Below are positions 23,947 to 31,467 of a stretch of DNA of 48,525 nucleotides, piece after piece. The stretch is taken from contig JAPLWV010000012.1 in NCBI GenBank assembly GCA_026396385.1, positions 1-48,525 of the forward strand, in the 5' to 3' direction. Each line of letters starts with the position of its first letter. The stretch's first letter is position 1. Position numbers and translations under genes: made by a program. Origin of the DNA: Microcaldota archaeon. Lineage in GTDB: Archaea; Micrarchaeota; Micrarchaeia; Burarchaeales; Fermentimicrarchaeaceae. The notes below the pieces were generated by a model, which worked only from the letters and a program-made list of their open reading frames with translations, made no database searches and had not been told where the DNA came from.

Positions 23947-25201
23947 AGTTCACCACCAAGCGGTAGTTGAAGCTTCCATGTATTGCACCAAACGAAAGCG
24001 TGTTGTCTCCTCCCTTCAGGTACTTTGAAATGTCGGTAACTGAATTGGCTGGGATAGAGTTGCCATTTACTGCGATGCCAGTCACAGTGCTGGGATCTGC
24101 AGTCTCACTTAGCGAGGCGTAGTAGGTTATTACAAGAGTTGCATCTCCTGCCGCAACATTCGAACCATAACCGCCAGGCGGGCATGGACTGCTTGCTGGC
24201 TGCATGGTGATGCTTACTGTGTTCAGACCGGGTTTTACAACGTCTAAGGGGGCTGCTGTCTTGACGCCATTAACGTATATCTCCATTGAACCGCTGAGCG
24301 GGTGATTGTATAGCAATGAACCTGTTATGAAGCTTTCCTGGGGTATCTCGACAGTGCCCTGCTGGCTGAAGAAGTTTGATGAACTGATTCCTTCCGAGTC
24401 TCCTCCAGAAGTACATGGGGAGATTTGGGAATACCCATAAGAAGCTTGCGCGCTTGCACTTCTATCCTCGTACAGATGGGCATCCGTTATCTCAAGCACG
24501 GCTGAATAGATCACCGCATCCTGGGGCAGCGAGAAAATCTCTGTGTACGTGGAGGTGTCCTTCGCAACTACCTTCTTGTCTATGTTGAATGTCCTTACAA
24601 AACCGCTTGCTGGTGCCCTCGCATCAAGGACGGTGAAATTAGTCCTCACAACCACTGACTCATTCGTTAGTGGATTCACAAGCACGCTCCCATTATCGTC
24701 CTGCGCCACTGCTGTGACGTTATAAACGCCTGGGTTGGAGGGCACAAATGTTGATGTGATGGTGTGCGAGATGACCACTGTGACATTGTACTCATCCGAA
24801 ACGGAAAGGGAAGTTTCATTGCCAGATGCGTTCACAACCCATATGAGGAGATGCGGCACCTTCATCGGGTTGGGGTAGTTGTTCCATGCTGTGAGCTGTA
24901 TCATCGAAGGCTGGTAGAGGAAGTACGGCTCGCTCTTTTTAATCTCGAGAGAAACCAAACTGGCATTCGCGTACTCTCCTGAGCTTCCAGAGACGGGGTA
25001 GAAGCCTGTGCCGAAACTCTCATTGCTGAGATATGTGAGCAGGCCAGTTGATGCGTTCTCCACACCTCCGCGTGTTGCGGAGTAGGCTCCCTGCTGAACC
25101 TTCATTATCTCAGACAGGCTCATCACTCCAGCGAGCACTACGAGCACAACTGCGGAGAGTATCAGAAGAAATTCTATAGAAGTCTGAGCTCTCACGGCCA
25201 T
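23933..25201 (-). CDS. Large class III signal-peptide surface protein
   Basis: At 422 residues it is the biggest member of the operon. The start MAVRAQTSIEFLLILSAVVLVVLAGVMSL has a typical prepilin site (RA/QTSIEFLL). The rest is beta-rich, with sequons (NASLVS, NVTVV, NESVV, NFTVL) and several glycine/serine-rich segments. Ig-like or jelly-roll repeats are suggested by FLPYQPSMIQLTAWNN-like and VPSNPGVYNVTAVAQDDNGS stretches. It carries a cysteine pair region (CTSGG and CPPGG) that could form a disulfide. It is likely an adhesin-type or tip pilin. Overlaps with both neighbours show translational coupling. Confidence 0.8.
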   Translation of the reverse strand: MAVRAQTSIEFLLILSAVVLVVLAGVMSLSEIMKVQQGAYSATRGGVENASTGLLTYLSNESFGTGFYPVSGSSGEYANASLVSLEIKKSEPYFLYQPSMIQLTAWNNYPNPMKVPHLLIWVVNASGNETSLSVSDEYNVTVVISHTITSTFVPSNPGVYNVTAVAQDDNGSVLVNPLTNESVVVRTNFTVLDARAPASGFVRTFNIDKKVVAKDTSTYTEIFSLPQDAVIYSAVLEITDAHLYEDRSASAQASYGYSQISPCTSGGDSEGISSSNFFSQQGTVEIPQESFITGSLLYNHPLSGSMEIYVNGVKTAAPLDVVKPGLNTVSITMQPASSPCPPGGYGSNVAAGDATLVITYYASLSETADPSTVTGIAVNGNSIPANSVTDISKYLKGGDNTLSFGAIHGSFNYRLVVNYAES

Positions 25202-25557
25202 ACCTTCACCTCCATAAGAACGGACTGGTTGTTGACAAAAACCAATCTCCTAGCTGAATATACATTGACGTTGTCGGGCGCATAACTCCCGAAATGCGCC
25301 TCACCGATACTGACCTCAACTTTGTCCCTGAAAGTTGTATTAAGCTTTACCAGATCCACGTTTCCTCTCGGGTCCACATACCTCTTCGCTATCATGTCTG
25401 CAATATTGTCGGCAACCAAGTTCATCCTCTCATCCGCTATGTAAAAGTTGGTTCTCTTCTCAAGAATTAAAAAATTCGAACCGAGCAGCATCAGGGCTAG
25501 GAAAGCGACCAGAATGGAAAGCATTTCCTCGCCAAATATCAATACTCCTTTCCTCAT
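25192..25557 (-). CDS. Pseudopilin-like small membrane-anchored protein
   Basis: A 121-residue protein with start MRKGVLIFGEEMLSILVAFLALMLLGSNFLIL: a short basic leader, a possible RKG/V cleavage, two glutamates where pilins keep +5 Glu, and one hydrophobic helix. The soluble part (LVADNIADMIAKRYVDPRGNVDLVKLN ... VYSARRLVFVNNQSVLMEVKVW) is pilin-sized. It overlaps the upstream gene by 4 bp (ATGA) and the downstream one by 10 bp. It is not a clear class III sequence by itself; operon position supports the call. Confidence 0.65.
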   Translation of the reverse strand: MRKGVLIFGEEMLSILVAFLALMLLGSNFLILEKRTNFYIADERMNLVADNIADMIAKRYVDPRGNVDLVKLNTTFRDKVEVSIGEAHFGSYAPDNVNVYSARRLVFVNNQSVLMEVKVWP

Positions 25558-25982
25558 CCACTTCCCTCCATTACAAGGAGCTTACCTCCATCCGTTTGAG
25601 TTAGGGATACCCTTAATCCCTCAAGAGGGGTGCCTGCTGTTGTGCTGGCGGAAGGATATCCATCAGGAGTTACTATAACCTTGTTTGAGCTGAAGCTTAT
25701 GCTGTAATCCACCTCTTTTGAGAAGCTGACTCCTCGGAGCTTATTTGGGAGCATGAGAGAGATTGAACAGCTGCCTTCCCTGCACAGGTTCCTCTGCAGT
25801 ATGTCCGCTGAATTTGCTATTCTCTGCGCGAGCATAACTGATGCCATATTTATCTGGTTATTCTCCTCGCTCCTCCTTATCTGCATAGTGAAAACCAAGG
25901 AGGACAGGAAGAGCAGCAGAACTGCCGCTATGGAGACGTACAGCTCTATGGATATCTGCCCTCTAGTATATGAATTCAACAA
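25554..25982 (-). CDS. Class III signal-peptide pilin-like protein
   Basis: 142 residues, start MLNSYTRGQISIELYVSIAAVLLLFLSSLVF. RG/QISIELYV is a good archaeal prepilin peptidase site with the +5 Glu in place. The mature protein has a long N-terminal helix and a cysteine pair (LCREGSCSISL) that could form a disulfide loop. It starts inside the end of the preceding pilin gene (20-bp overlap). Confidence 0.78.
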   Translation of the reverse strand: MLNSYTRGQISIELYVSIAAVLLLFLSSLVFTMQIRRSEENNQINMASVMLAQRIANSADILQRNLCREGSCSISLMLPNKLRGVSFSKEVDYSISFSSNKVIVTPDGYPSASTTAGTPLEGLRVSLTQTDGGKLLVMEGSG

Positions 25983-26379
25983 TCACTTCACCCGTTTTCC
26001 TGCAGTACATCCTTGCCACATGTCTTCCTCCAGATAGCGTGAAATTGCTGGGGAGGATGGATAACCTGTAAGGAGTCACCCTGTTGAGGCTCACCCCGCG
26101 GAATGTGAATGAGGTTATGTACTGACCATCAGCAATTCGCGTCTGGGAGTAGTTCGTCAGCCCATCAGGCACATATATCGATATTATCCTCTGAGAGCCC
26201 TCAACCATCACATCCGCATTCCCGTAAATCGTTTCAATAGAATCCGCGAACCTTGCTGTTGAAAGAGAGGGGCCTATGCTTCTGACACCTCCCTGCAATG
26301 AGTATAGTGTGAAGATGAGCAGCGTTACACCTACTGCTAATATGAGAAGGAATTCGACGCTTGTTTGACCCCTCAACAT
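25963..26379 (-). CDS. Class III signal-peptide pilin-like protein
   Basis: The ORF track begins at 26424, but MLRGQTSVEFLLILAVGVTLLIFTLYS starting at the ATG at 26379 is the natural prepilin start, five bases after the previous stop. That gives 138 residues with RG/QTSVEFLL cleavage and +5 Glu. The soluble domain has sequons (NYSQ, NFTL) and a beta-rich end (HVARMYCRKTGEVIVEFIY). Co-translated with the next pilin gene. Confidence 0.8.
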   Translation of the reverse strand: MLRGQTSVEFLLILAVGVTLLIFTLYSLQGGVRSIGPSLSTARFADSIETIYGNADVMVEGSQRIISIYVPDGLTNYSQTRIADGQYITSFTFRGVSLNRVTPYRLSILPSNFTLSGGRHVARMYCRKTGEVIVEFIY

Positions 26380-26383
26380 GGCA

Positions 26384-26611
26384 TCAAGTGCTATTTGTAT
26401 TGTTTGTCGAGTTTCTGAGCTCATTCAGTTGTCCTTCTATAGCCTGCACTGGAGACTGACTCTTATTGTCTATTGTCACATTGCCCTGAGTGCTGGACCT
26501 GAGCTCTTTAATCGTTAAGAAAAGGCTTATCATCAGCAGCACAACAACTGAGATTAGCAGTAGGTACTCTATTGTGGTTTGGGCTTTTTTCAACTGGGGG
26601 AGTGTTTTCAT
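26384..26611 (-). CDS. Short class III pilin, first gene of the operon
   Basis: A 75-residue protein starting MKTLPQLKKAQTTIEYLLLISVVVLLMISLFL. KKA/QTTIEYLLL is a textbook archaeal prepilin site with +5 Glu. After cleavage ~65 residues remain, almost all helix plus an Asn/Ser/Thr-rich tail (NSTNNTNST) with sequons. Size and position suggest the major structural pilin, which is inference. Confidence 0.82.
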   Translation of the reverse strand: MKTLPQLKKAQTTIEYLLLISVVVLLMISLFLTIKELRSSTQGNVTIDNKSQSPVQAIEGQLNELRNSTNNTNST

Positions 26612-26661
26612 GATCTCACCATCCGCAATATATTGGGGGGCAGATTATTTAAACGCTATAC
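26612..26661 (-). promoter_or_regulatory. Promoter of the pilin operon
   Basis: On the minus strand GTTTAAATAATC (26643-26654) is a TATA candidate with an expected start near 26622, and GGTGAGA (26614-26620) precedes the ATG at 26611. All seven pilin genes overlap or abut, so this is the only evident promoter for them. Confidence 0.5.
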
Positions 26662-27366
26662 CTATAGTTTGGCGTACTTTTCCTTCATCTCCTTGAGCTT
26701 GCCACAAGAGAACTCTCCCTCTGGACAGGTTCCCAGCTGGACACATGAAGGGCCTGCCTTCTCAAATATGACAGGGGCAACTTTCCTGCACTCCTTCGCC
26801 ATCATCTCGGCAAGCTCTCTTATCTCCCACTGCGCCCTCTCACAGCATCGCAGGGAGAAGAAGTGAAGCAACTCCCTGCCGTTCATTGTTATAGTGATTG
26901 TGGTCTTCGTGGCATTGGGGAGTATGTACCTCGCATCCTCAACCGGTATGCCAGTCTCTATGAGCTCATCATAATTCTTCCTTATTTCAGAAAGGGCTGC
27001 CTTGAAGAGCTTTGAAGCCTTTTCACTTGCTTTTATGGTTGCGGGAATTACGAATGCATCCTCTCCGCTTACTCTCACATACCTCTGGCTCTGCTGGGTG
27101 TAGGATGCCATCCTGTGCCTGACAAGCTCGTGGGTGAGGGCCCTTGAAACTCCGGAAACGCTGAATGTGAATGAGACATGCTCCGTGACAGATGCGTGGC
27201 CGGATTTGATTATCTCCTTTAGCAGCTTCAGCGCCTTCTCCTTCGCCTCTGTCGAACTGGCCTTTTCAAACAGTTCTGCAGGTGAGAGGTTGCTTCTGGA
27301 AGTCCTTGCTGCAACTGCACACACCAAGTCGGGATGGGGAGTATACGCTATGAGTTTTACTTCCAT
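26662..27366 (-). CDS. thyX: Flavin-dependent thymidylate synthase
   Basis: Makes dTMP from dUMP using methylene-tetrahydrofolate (or a tetrahydropterin analogue) and FAD/NADPH. The ThyX signature RHRMASYTQQSQRY is at ~residues 80-93, and EHVSFTFSVSGVSRALTHEL before it is also conserved. C-terminal NGRELLHFFSLRCCERAQWEIR matches the family, and the length of 234 is normal. GGAGGTT is a good ribosome-binding site. A tRNA-Leu gene diverges from the same ~65-bp promoter region. Confidence 0.96.
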   Translation of the reverse strand: MEVKLIAYTPHPDLVCAVAARTSRSNLSPAELFEKASSTEAKEKALKLLKEIIKSGHASVTEHVSFTFSVSGVSRALTHELVRHRMASYTQQSQRYVRVSGEDAFVIPATIKASEKASKLFKAALSEIRKNYDELIETGIPVEDARYILPNATKTTITITMNGRELLHFFSLRCCERAQWEIRELAEMMAKECRKVAPVIFEKAGPSCVQLGTCPEGEFSCGKLKEMKEKYAKL

Positions 27367-27432
27367 GAAAAAACCTCCGAATAATCTTTAAAGGAGAAGA
27401 TATAAAAATGTTGTAAGGGGCAATTAACTTAC
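27367..27432. promoter_or_regulatory. Divergent promoter for thyX and tRNA-Leu
   Basis: GATATAAAAATG (27399-27410) is positioned ~27 bp before the tRNA-Leu 5' end. For thyX, TTTAAAG or the same AT run read leftward could act as TATA, with GGAGGTT as ribosome-binding site. Confidence 0.5.
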
Positions 27433-27519
27433 GCGGGGGTGTCAGAGCCTGGTCTAATGAGCAGGGCTTAGGACCCTGTGCGCTTAGGCGCTTCGTGGGT
27501 TCAAATCCCTCCCCCCGCA
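27433..27519 (+). tRNA. tRNA-Leu (TAG)
   Basis: An 87-nt type II tRNA. Acceptor GCGGGGG/CCCCCGC with discriminator A, anticodon stem CAGGG/CCCTG with loop CTTAGGA (anticodon TAG), a long variable arm TGCGCTTAGGCGC that pairs, and T loop TTCAAAT. No intron and no encoded CCA. The acetyltransferase ATG is only 13 bp downstream. Confidence 0.96.
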
Positions 27520-27531
27520 TAAGGTAATCAA

Positions 27532-28044
27532 ATGAAGATTAGACACGCCACAGAAGACGATTTGGAAGAAATGGTCAGAGTGGATAGGAAAGCATATGGA
27601 GAATATGGCGCAAGCAAAAAATTACTTTTTAAAAAACTATCAGCCTTTCCCCAAGGACTTTTGGTCGCAGAAGATAAGGGAAGGATAACTGGTTTTACAG
27701 TTTTTGAAATAATGGAGAAGGATGATGTGCCAGAAAGTTTTTGCGATATGAAACTTCTAAAACCGATTGATGGCAGGTGGATGCACCCTACCATATTCAC
27801 CACTAAAACTGACTATAGAGATAAAAAATCGGATTCTAGGCTTCTTTTGGCTGCCGAGAAAATCGCCAAAAGCCTAGGATGCGTAGAGTCATGCGTACCT
27901 CTAAGCAAAAACCATCCGTTTAGAGATAATGGCGCATTTGAATTTTGGGAAGATAACGGTTATGAGAACATTGGAGGGATAGAGTGGATGCCTAACCCAA
28001 AAGAATCTGTTGAGTGTTACCTTTATAGAAAAAAATTGGGATAG
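27532..28044 (+). CDS. GNAT-family N-acetyltransferase
   Basis: A 170-residue GNAT protein: MKIRHATEDDLEEMVRVDRKAYG opening, LLVAEDKGRITGFTVFEIM central strands, and RLLLAAEKIAKSLGCVESCVPLSKNHPFRDNGAFEFWEDNGYENIG near the acetyl-CoA region. The classical Q/RxxGxG/A loop is not obvious, so the cofactor site is degenerate or the substrate atypical. It begins 13 bp after tRNA-Leu with no room for its own promoter, so it is probably transcribed with the tRNA. Codon use is AT-rich (AAA, TTT, ATA) compared with flanking genes, suggesting later acquisition at a tRNA site. Confidence 0.75.
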   Translation: MKIRHATEDDLEEMVRVDRKAYGEYGASKKLLFKKLSAFPQGLLVAEDKGRITGFTVFEIMEKDDVPESFCDMKLLKPIDGRWMHPTIFTTKTDYRDKKSDSRLLLAAEKIAKSLGCVESCVPLSKNHPFRDNGAFEFWEDNGYENIGGIEWMPNPKESVECYLYRKKLG

Positions 28045-28130
28045 TTATATGTTGGAATACTGTACAGCTCTGCTACCCCCACCTGCGGAATATATAAAAA
28101 GAGTGAGCGCTGAAGGCAATCCTTCCATTC

Positions 28131-28289
28131 TTAAACTGCCTTCTTCGCTCTGATATCCTTTCTCTTAGGCCTCAGATGCGTGTAGAAGCATTTCCTGCAT
28201 CTCTCGGCTCCTCTAGGGTTCCTTGCCTTGCATTTCCTGCATATCCATATCTTGGATATCTCTGCATCAGCGAGTGGAAACTTCCCCAT
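28131..28289 (-). CDS. rpl40e: 50S ribosomal protein eL40 (L40e)
   Basis: Missing from the ORF track because it is only 52 residues. The translation starts MGKFPLADAEISKIWICRKC and continues with a second CRKC knuckle: CRKC-x10-CRKC is the zinc ribbon of archaeal L40e. It ends with a basic tail (LRPKRKDIRAKK). AGGTGAT lies 5-6 bases before the ATG, and TTAAATATT-like sequence upstream may be the TATA box. Function is structural, in the large ribosomal subunit. Confidence 0.92.
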   Translation of the reverse strand: MGKFPLADAEISKIWICRKCKARNPRGAERCRKCFYTHLRPKRKDIRAKKAV

Positions 28290-28319
28290 AAATATCACCT
28301 GGAGTTAAATATTTTGAGC

Positions 28320-28530
28320 ATGCAAGTGTGACATGCCCCTACCTTTTGACAGGTTTGGCTTCCTGCTTCAAAGAACACCCATCGGGTTCTCGGCCAGGCT
28401 TGCATTCCCGTATGCCCTGCGGTATTCCGCCTCTGCACTCATCCCAGACGGCTTTACACAAACTGGGAAACATGCAGATGGTTCGTGTTGCGACTCAATC
28501 ACGCCTTATGGGTTGGCGGTGTTGTGATTA
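28320..28530 (-). pseudogene. Probable decayed tnpB 3' end / right end of an IS200/IS605-type element
   Basis: This fills most of a ~350-bp stretch without an intact gene. On the minus strand one frame reads HNHNTANP, then a stop, then PSACFPVCVKPSGMSAEAEYRR; a second frame reads RRNTAGHTGMQAWPRTRW followed by EAGSQTC. These resemble the tail of TnpB proteins (after the D-x-N-A-A motif, then a final EAGSP-like motif), broken by stops and a frame change. The DNA also folds strongly: GCGG-TATT-CCGC (28420-28431 region), CCCAG...CTGGG, and AATCACGCC...GGC...GTGATT. TnpB ends overlap a structured guide-RNA scaffold, which would explain this. The 5' part of the gene is missing. The assignment rests on pattern memory, not a search. 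Confidence 0.42.
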
Positions 28531-28635
28531 TGAAAAAGAGCATATATAAACATTTGGAAGGGGTAACTTTCCAGGTGAAGAATGTGGGATTCCGCATAGA
28601 GTTAAATTCGTATTTATTCATAATTTTATCTCTGA

Positions 28636-28707
28636 GCCCCGGTAGCTCAGTGGTAGAGCGAACGCCTTGTAAGCGTTAGGTCGCGAGTTCAATCCTCGCT
28701 CGGGGCT
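28636..28707 (+). tRNA. tRNA-Thr (TGT)
   Basis: Acceptor GCCCCGG/TCGGGGC (with one G-T pair), D arm GCTC...GAGC, anticodon stem AACGC/GCGTT around CTTGTAA (anticodon TGT), T arm GCGAG-TTCAATC-CTCGC, and discriminator T73 as in archaeal tRNA-Thr. No encoded CCA. TATTTATTC about 25 bp upstream is a TATA candidate. A second TATA-like CATATATAAAC (about 28542-28552) further upstream has no assigned gene. Confidence 0.96.
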
Positions 28708-28758
28708 TTCAAAAACCTTGAAAAGTATTTAATAATTGCCAGTTAAAAGGGAAAAACA

Positions 28759-30546
28759 ATGTGCGGAATTCTCGGCATAATAACTCTTAAGCCAAGAGCT
28801 ATAGGAAGGGACCTAGTTGCTGGAGGCAAGAGGCTCAGCTACAGGGGATATGATTCAGTAGGATGCGCAGTTATGTCTGACGGAAAAATAGACCTTAGAA
28901 AGGATGTCGGCAAAGTAGATGAGGTGAGCAAGAAGCTGAACTTCTCAGAGATGCACGGTGACAGAGGGGTAATACAACTGAGATGGGCAACCTTTGGAGC
29001 TCCTTCCAAAAATAATGCTCAGCCTCATCTTGACTGCGATGGGGATATGGTTGGCGCCCATAACGGCAATATAGTGAACACACCTCAGCTCAGGGAGCAG
29101 TTCATGAGGGAAGGCCACACTGTAAGGAGCACAAATGACGGGGAGCTATGCATACACGCGGTTGAGAAATACTATGATGAAGGATACAACATGGTTGATA
29201 GCATAAGAAAGGCTTACGGCGATTTGAGGGGTGACTATGCATTCATCATATTCAACAACAAGGAGAAGAAGCTCTACGCGGTGAAGAAGGGCTCTGGTTT
29301 GGTTGTCGGAATCGGAAAGGATGAAATGTACTGTTCATCAGACTTGCCTTCGCTTCTCCCTCTGACAAAGAAGATTATATTCCTAAGCGATGGTGAGATT
29401 GTTTCATTATCTCCAAAAGAGGCCAAAGTCTTCGGAGTTAGCGATGGAAAGGAGATAAAGAAGAAGATTATTGAGTACAGGGAGAATGCTGAACATGCCA
29501 AAAAAGGCGGGTACGAGCACTTCATGCTGAAGGAGATAAATGAACAGCCAGTTGCAGCTGAAGATTTGATTGAGCTGCTTGACGAGTCGGAATATGCTGA
29601 TAAATTCCTCGATGTGATAAAGAGTTCTGACAAGGTTTTCTTCGTTGGGTGCGGCTCTAGTTATCATGCCTGCCTGCTCGGCTCCTACTACTTTGGGAAT
29701 ATAGCAAAGAAAGTTGTGATTCCAGTTGTTGCACCGCAATTCATCAGCGAGTATGGACATACAGTTGATGACAAAACCTGTGTTGTGCTTGTGAGCCAGA
29801 GTGGTGAAACGAAAGACGTGATAAACGCGATGAACTATGCAAAAGAGAAGACTGATAAGATACTTGGAGTGATAAATGTGATTGGCTCAACTCTGATGAA
29901 CTCCAGCAAAGTATATCTGCCTCTTGCTGCGGGCTATGAAGTCAGCGTTCCTGCCACGAAGACGTTTATCAACCAGTGCGTGATGTTCCTTTACCTTGCT
30001 AAGAAGATGGGGGGGAAATCGTGCGATGATATGAAGAAGCTTCCACCTCTAATTAAGGATACTATAGAATCAACAACGGATGATTGCAAGAGACTGGCAG
30101 GATACCTGAAAAAATGGGATGATATGTACTGCTTGGGTTATGGATCAACATACGGGATTGCAAGGGAGGCCGCCCTGAAGATAAAGGAGATAACATACTC
30201 GCACTGCGAGGGGATGTATAGTTCTGAGTTTAAGCATGGACCACTCTCGGCGGTAAGGAGAGGTTACCCAGTAATGTTCATCAGCTCTCTGAAAGATGTG
30301 GATGTGATAGTTAGCCATATGAATGAGGTTATATGCCGAGGTGGGAGGGCTATATCCATTGCGGAGAAAAGCGAGGGCATGGTGAGAAATGCGAGTGAAC
30401 TGATTGAGCTGCCGCATTCAACTGATTACTTCTCACCTGTGCTTGCCGCAATTCCAGCACAGCTCATAGCATACTACTTGAGTGTTAGCAGGGGAATCAA
30501 CCCGGACTTCCCAAGGAACCTGAGCAAGACAATTACGGTGGATTAA
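28759..30546 (+). CDS. glmS: Glutamine--fructose-6-phosphate aminotransferase
   Basis: Forms glucosamine-6-phosphate, the entry to amino-sugar and surface-glycan synthesis. The N-terminal MCGILGI supplies the catalytic Cys of a class II glutaminase domain (RGYDSVG, LRWATFGAPSKNNAQPH, DGELCIHAVE), residues ~1-220. Two SIS domains follow: FVGCGSSYHACLLG, VSQSGETKDVINAM and CLGYGSTYGIAREAALKIKEITYSHCEGMYSSEFKHGPLSAV. It ends with the conserved NPDFPRNLSKTITVD. Length of 595 is normal. It has a short leader after tRNA-Thr and probably its own promoter (AAGTATTTAATAA). Confidence 0.97.
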   Translation: MCGILGIITLKPRAIGRDLVAGGKRLSYRGYDSVGCAVMSDGKIDLRKDVGKVDEVSKKLNFSEMHGDRGVIQLRWATFGAPSKNNAQPHLDCDGDMVGAHNGNIVNTPQLREQFMREGHTVRSTNDGELCIHAVEKYYDEGYNMVDSIRKAYGDLRGDYAFIIFNNKEKKLYAVKKGSGLVVGIGKDEMYCSSDLPSLLPLTKKIIFLSDGEIVSLSPKEAKVFGVSDGKEIKKKIIEYRENAEHAKKGGYEHFMLKEINEQPVAAEDLIELLDESEYADKFLDVIKSSDKVFFVGCGSSYHACLLGSYYFGNIAKKVVIPVVAPQFISEYGHTVDDKTCVVLVSQSGETKDVINAMNYAKEKTDKILGVINVIGSTLMNSSKVYLPLAAGYEVSVPATKTFINQCVMFLYLAKKMGGKSCDDMKKLPPLIKDTIESTTDDCKRLAGYLKKWDDMYCLGYGSTYGIAREAALKIKEITYSHCEGMYSSEFKHGPLSAVRRGYPVMFISSLKDVDVIVSHMNEVICRGGRAISIAEKSEGMVRNASELIELPHSTDYFSPVLAAIPAQLIAYYLSVSRGINPDFPRNLSKTITVD

Positions 30547-30643
30547 GCTATTTTTCTTTTATAATTCTGATTAGATGAATCATCAGCAACTTATCATTAG
30601 GGATATAAATACTGGGAGATATAGATAGTTGTAGAGTGATTTT
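30547..30643 (+). promoter_or_regulatory. Promoter of pdxS
   Basis: GGATATAAAT (30601-30610) is a TATA box with expected start near 30632, and GAGTGAT (30634-30640) precedes the ATG at 30644, so the leader would be very short. Confidence 0.5.
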
Positions 30644-31450
30644 ATGAAAATAGGTACCAAAACTCTCAAAGAAGGCTTTGCTAAGATGCAGAAGGGAGGG
30701 GTGATAATGGATGTCGTCACCCCAAAGCAGGCACTGATTGCAGAGAAAGCGGGAGCTGTTGCCGTAATGGCCCTGCATGCGGTTCCGGCGGACATAAGGG
30801 CAAGAGGGGGTGTTGCAAGAATGGCTGACCCCGCGATTATTGAAAAAATAATGAAAACAGTGACGATTCCCGTTATGGCAAAGGTGAGGATAGGGCATTT
30901 TGCTGAAGCGCAGGTGCTTGAAGAACTCGGAGTGGATATGATCGATGAGTCCGAAGTCCTGACTCCTGCAGATGAACAGTTCCACATAGACAAGAAGAAA
31001 TTCAAAATTCCGTTTGTATGCGGTGCCAGGAACCTCGGGGAGGCTCTGAGAAGAATGAATGAGGGGGCAGCCATGATAAGAACGAAGGGGGAGCCTGGCA
31101 CTGGCGATGTCGCTGAAGCAGTAAAGCATGTGAGGCAGATAAGCAGGGAGGTAGAGGAGCTTGTTTCATTCCAGAAGCACAGGGGGATGAATTTTGCTGC
31201 TGGGGGGATAGCAACGCCTGCGGATGCAGCGCTCATGATGCAACTCGGAGTGGATGGGATATTTGTCGGCTCCGGAGTATTCAAATCTTCCCACCCAGAA
31301 AGGTATGCTAAAGCAATCGTTGAGGCTACGAGGAGCTATGGCAGACCAGAAGTTGTTTTGAAAGTCTCAAAGGGGCTGGGGGATGCAATGCACGGGATTG
31401 ATGCGAAGAGTCTGCAGGATTCGCAGAAGATGCAGTTGAGGAGCCACTAG
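30644..31450 (+). CDS. pdxS: Pyridoxal 5'-phosphate synthase, PdxS subunit
   Basis: Builds PLP from ribose-5-phosphate, glyceraldehyde-3-phosphate and ammonia delivered by PdxT. The active-site lysines are in [16 protein letters not shown] and [12 protein letters not shown], and [15 protein letters not shown] and [20 protein letters not shown] are conserved. At 268 residues it is shorter than the usual ~290: between VKHVR and NFAAGG there are 18 residues where typical PdxS has ~43, so part of the helical segment there is gone. PdxT follows 17 bp later, forming the usual pair. Confidence 0.96.
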   Translation: MKIGTKTLKEGFAKMQKGGVIMDVVTPKQALIAEKAGAVAVMALHAVPADIRARGGVARMADPAIIEKIMKTVTIPVMAKVRIGHFAEAQVLEELGVDMIDESEVLTPADEQFHIDKKKFKIPFVCGARNLGEALRRMNEGAAMIRTKGEPGTGDVAEAVKHVRQISREVEELVSFQKHRGMNFAAGGIATPADAALMMQLGVDGIFVGSGVFKSSHPERYAKAIVEATRSYGRPEVVLKVSKGLGDAMHGIDAKSLQDSQKMQLRSH

Positions 31451-31467
31451 TTTTGCGGGTAGTTCAA

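Noticed and set aside
28320-28540. RNase P RNA or 7S SRP RNA in the structured gap
   Set aside because: The conserved RNase P cores and the SRP S-domain GGAAG/AGCAG arrangement were not found on either strand; TnpB-like words explain it better.
28328-28549. 64-73-aa plus-strand ORFs in the gap before tRNA-Thr
   Set aside because: No ribosome-binding site or family resemblance; the opposite strand gives the TnpB-like words, so these are probably antisense shadows.
30583-31284. 233-aa and 193-aa minus-strand ORFs
   Set aside because: Both are antisense to pdxS, whose motifs are unmistakable.
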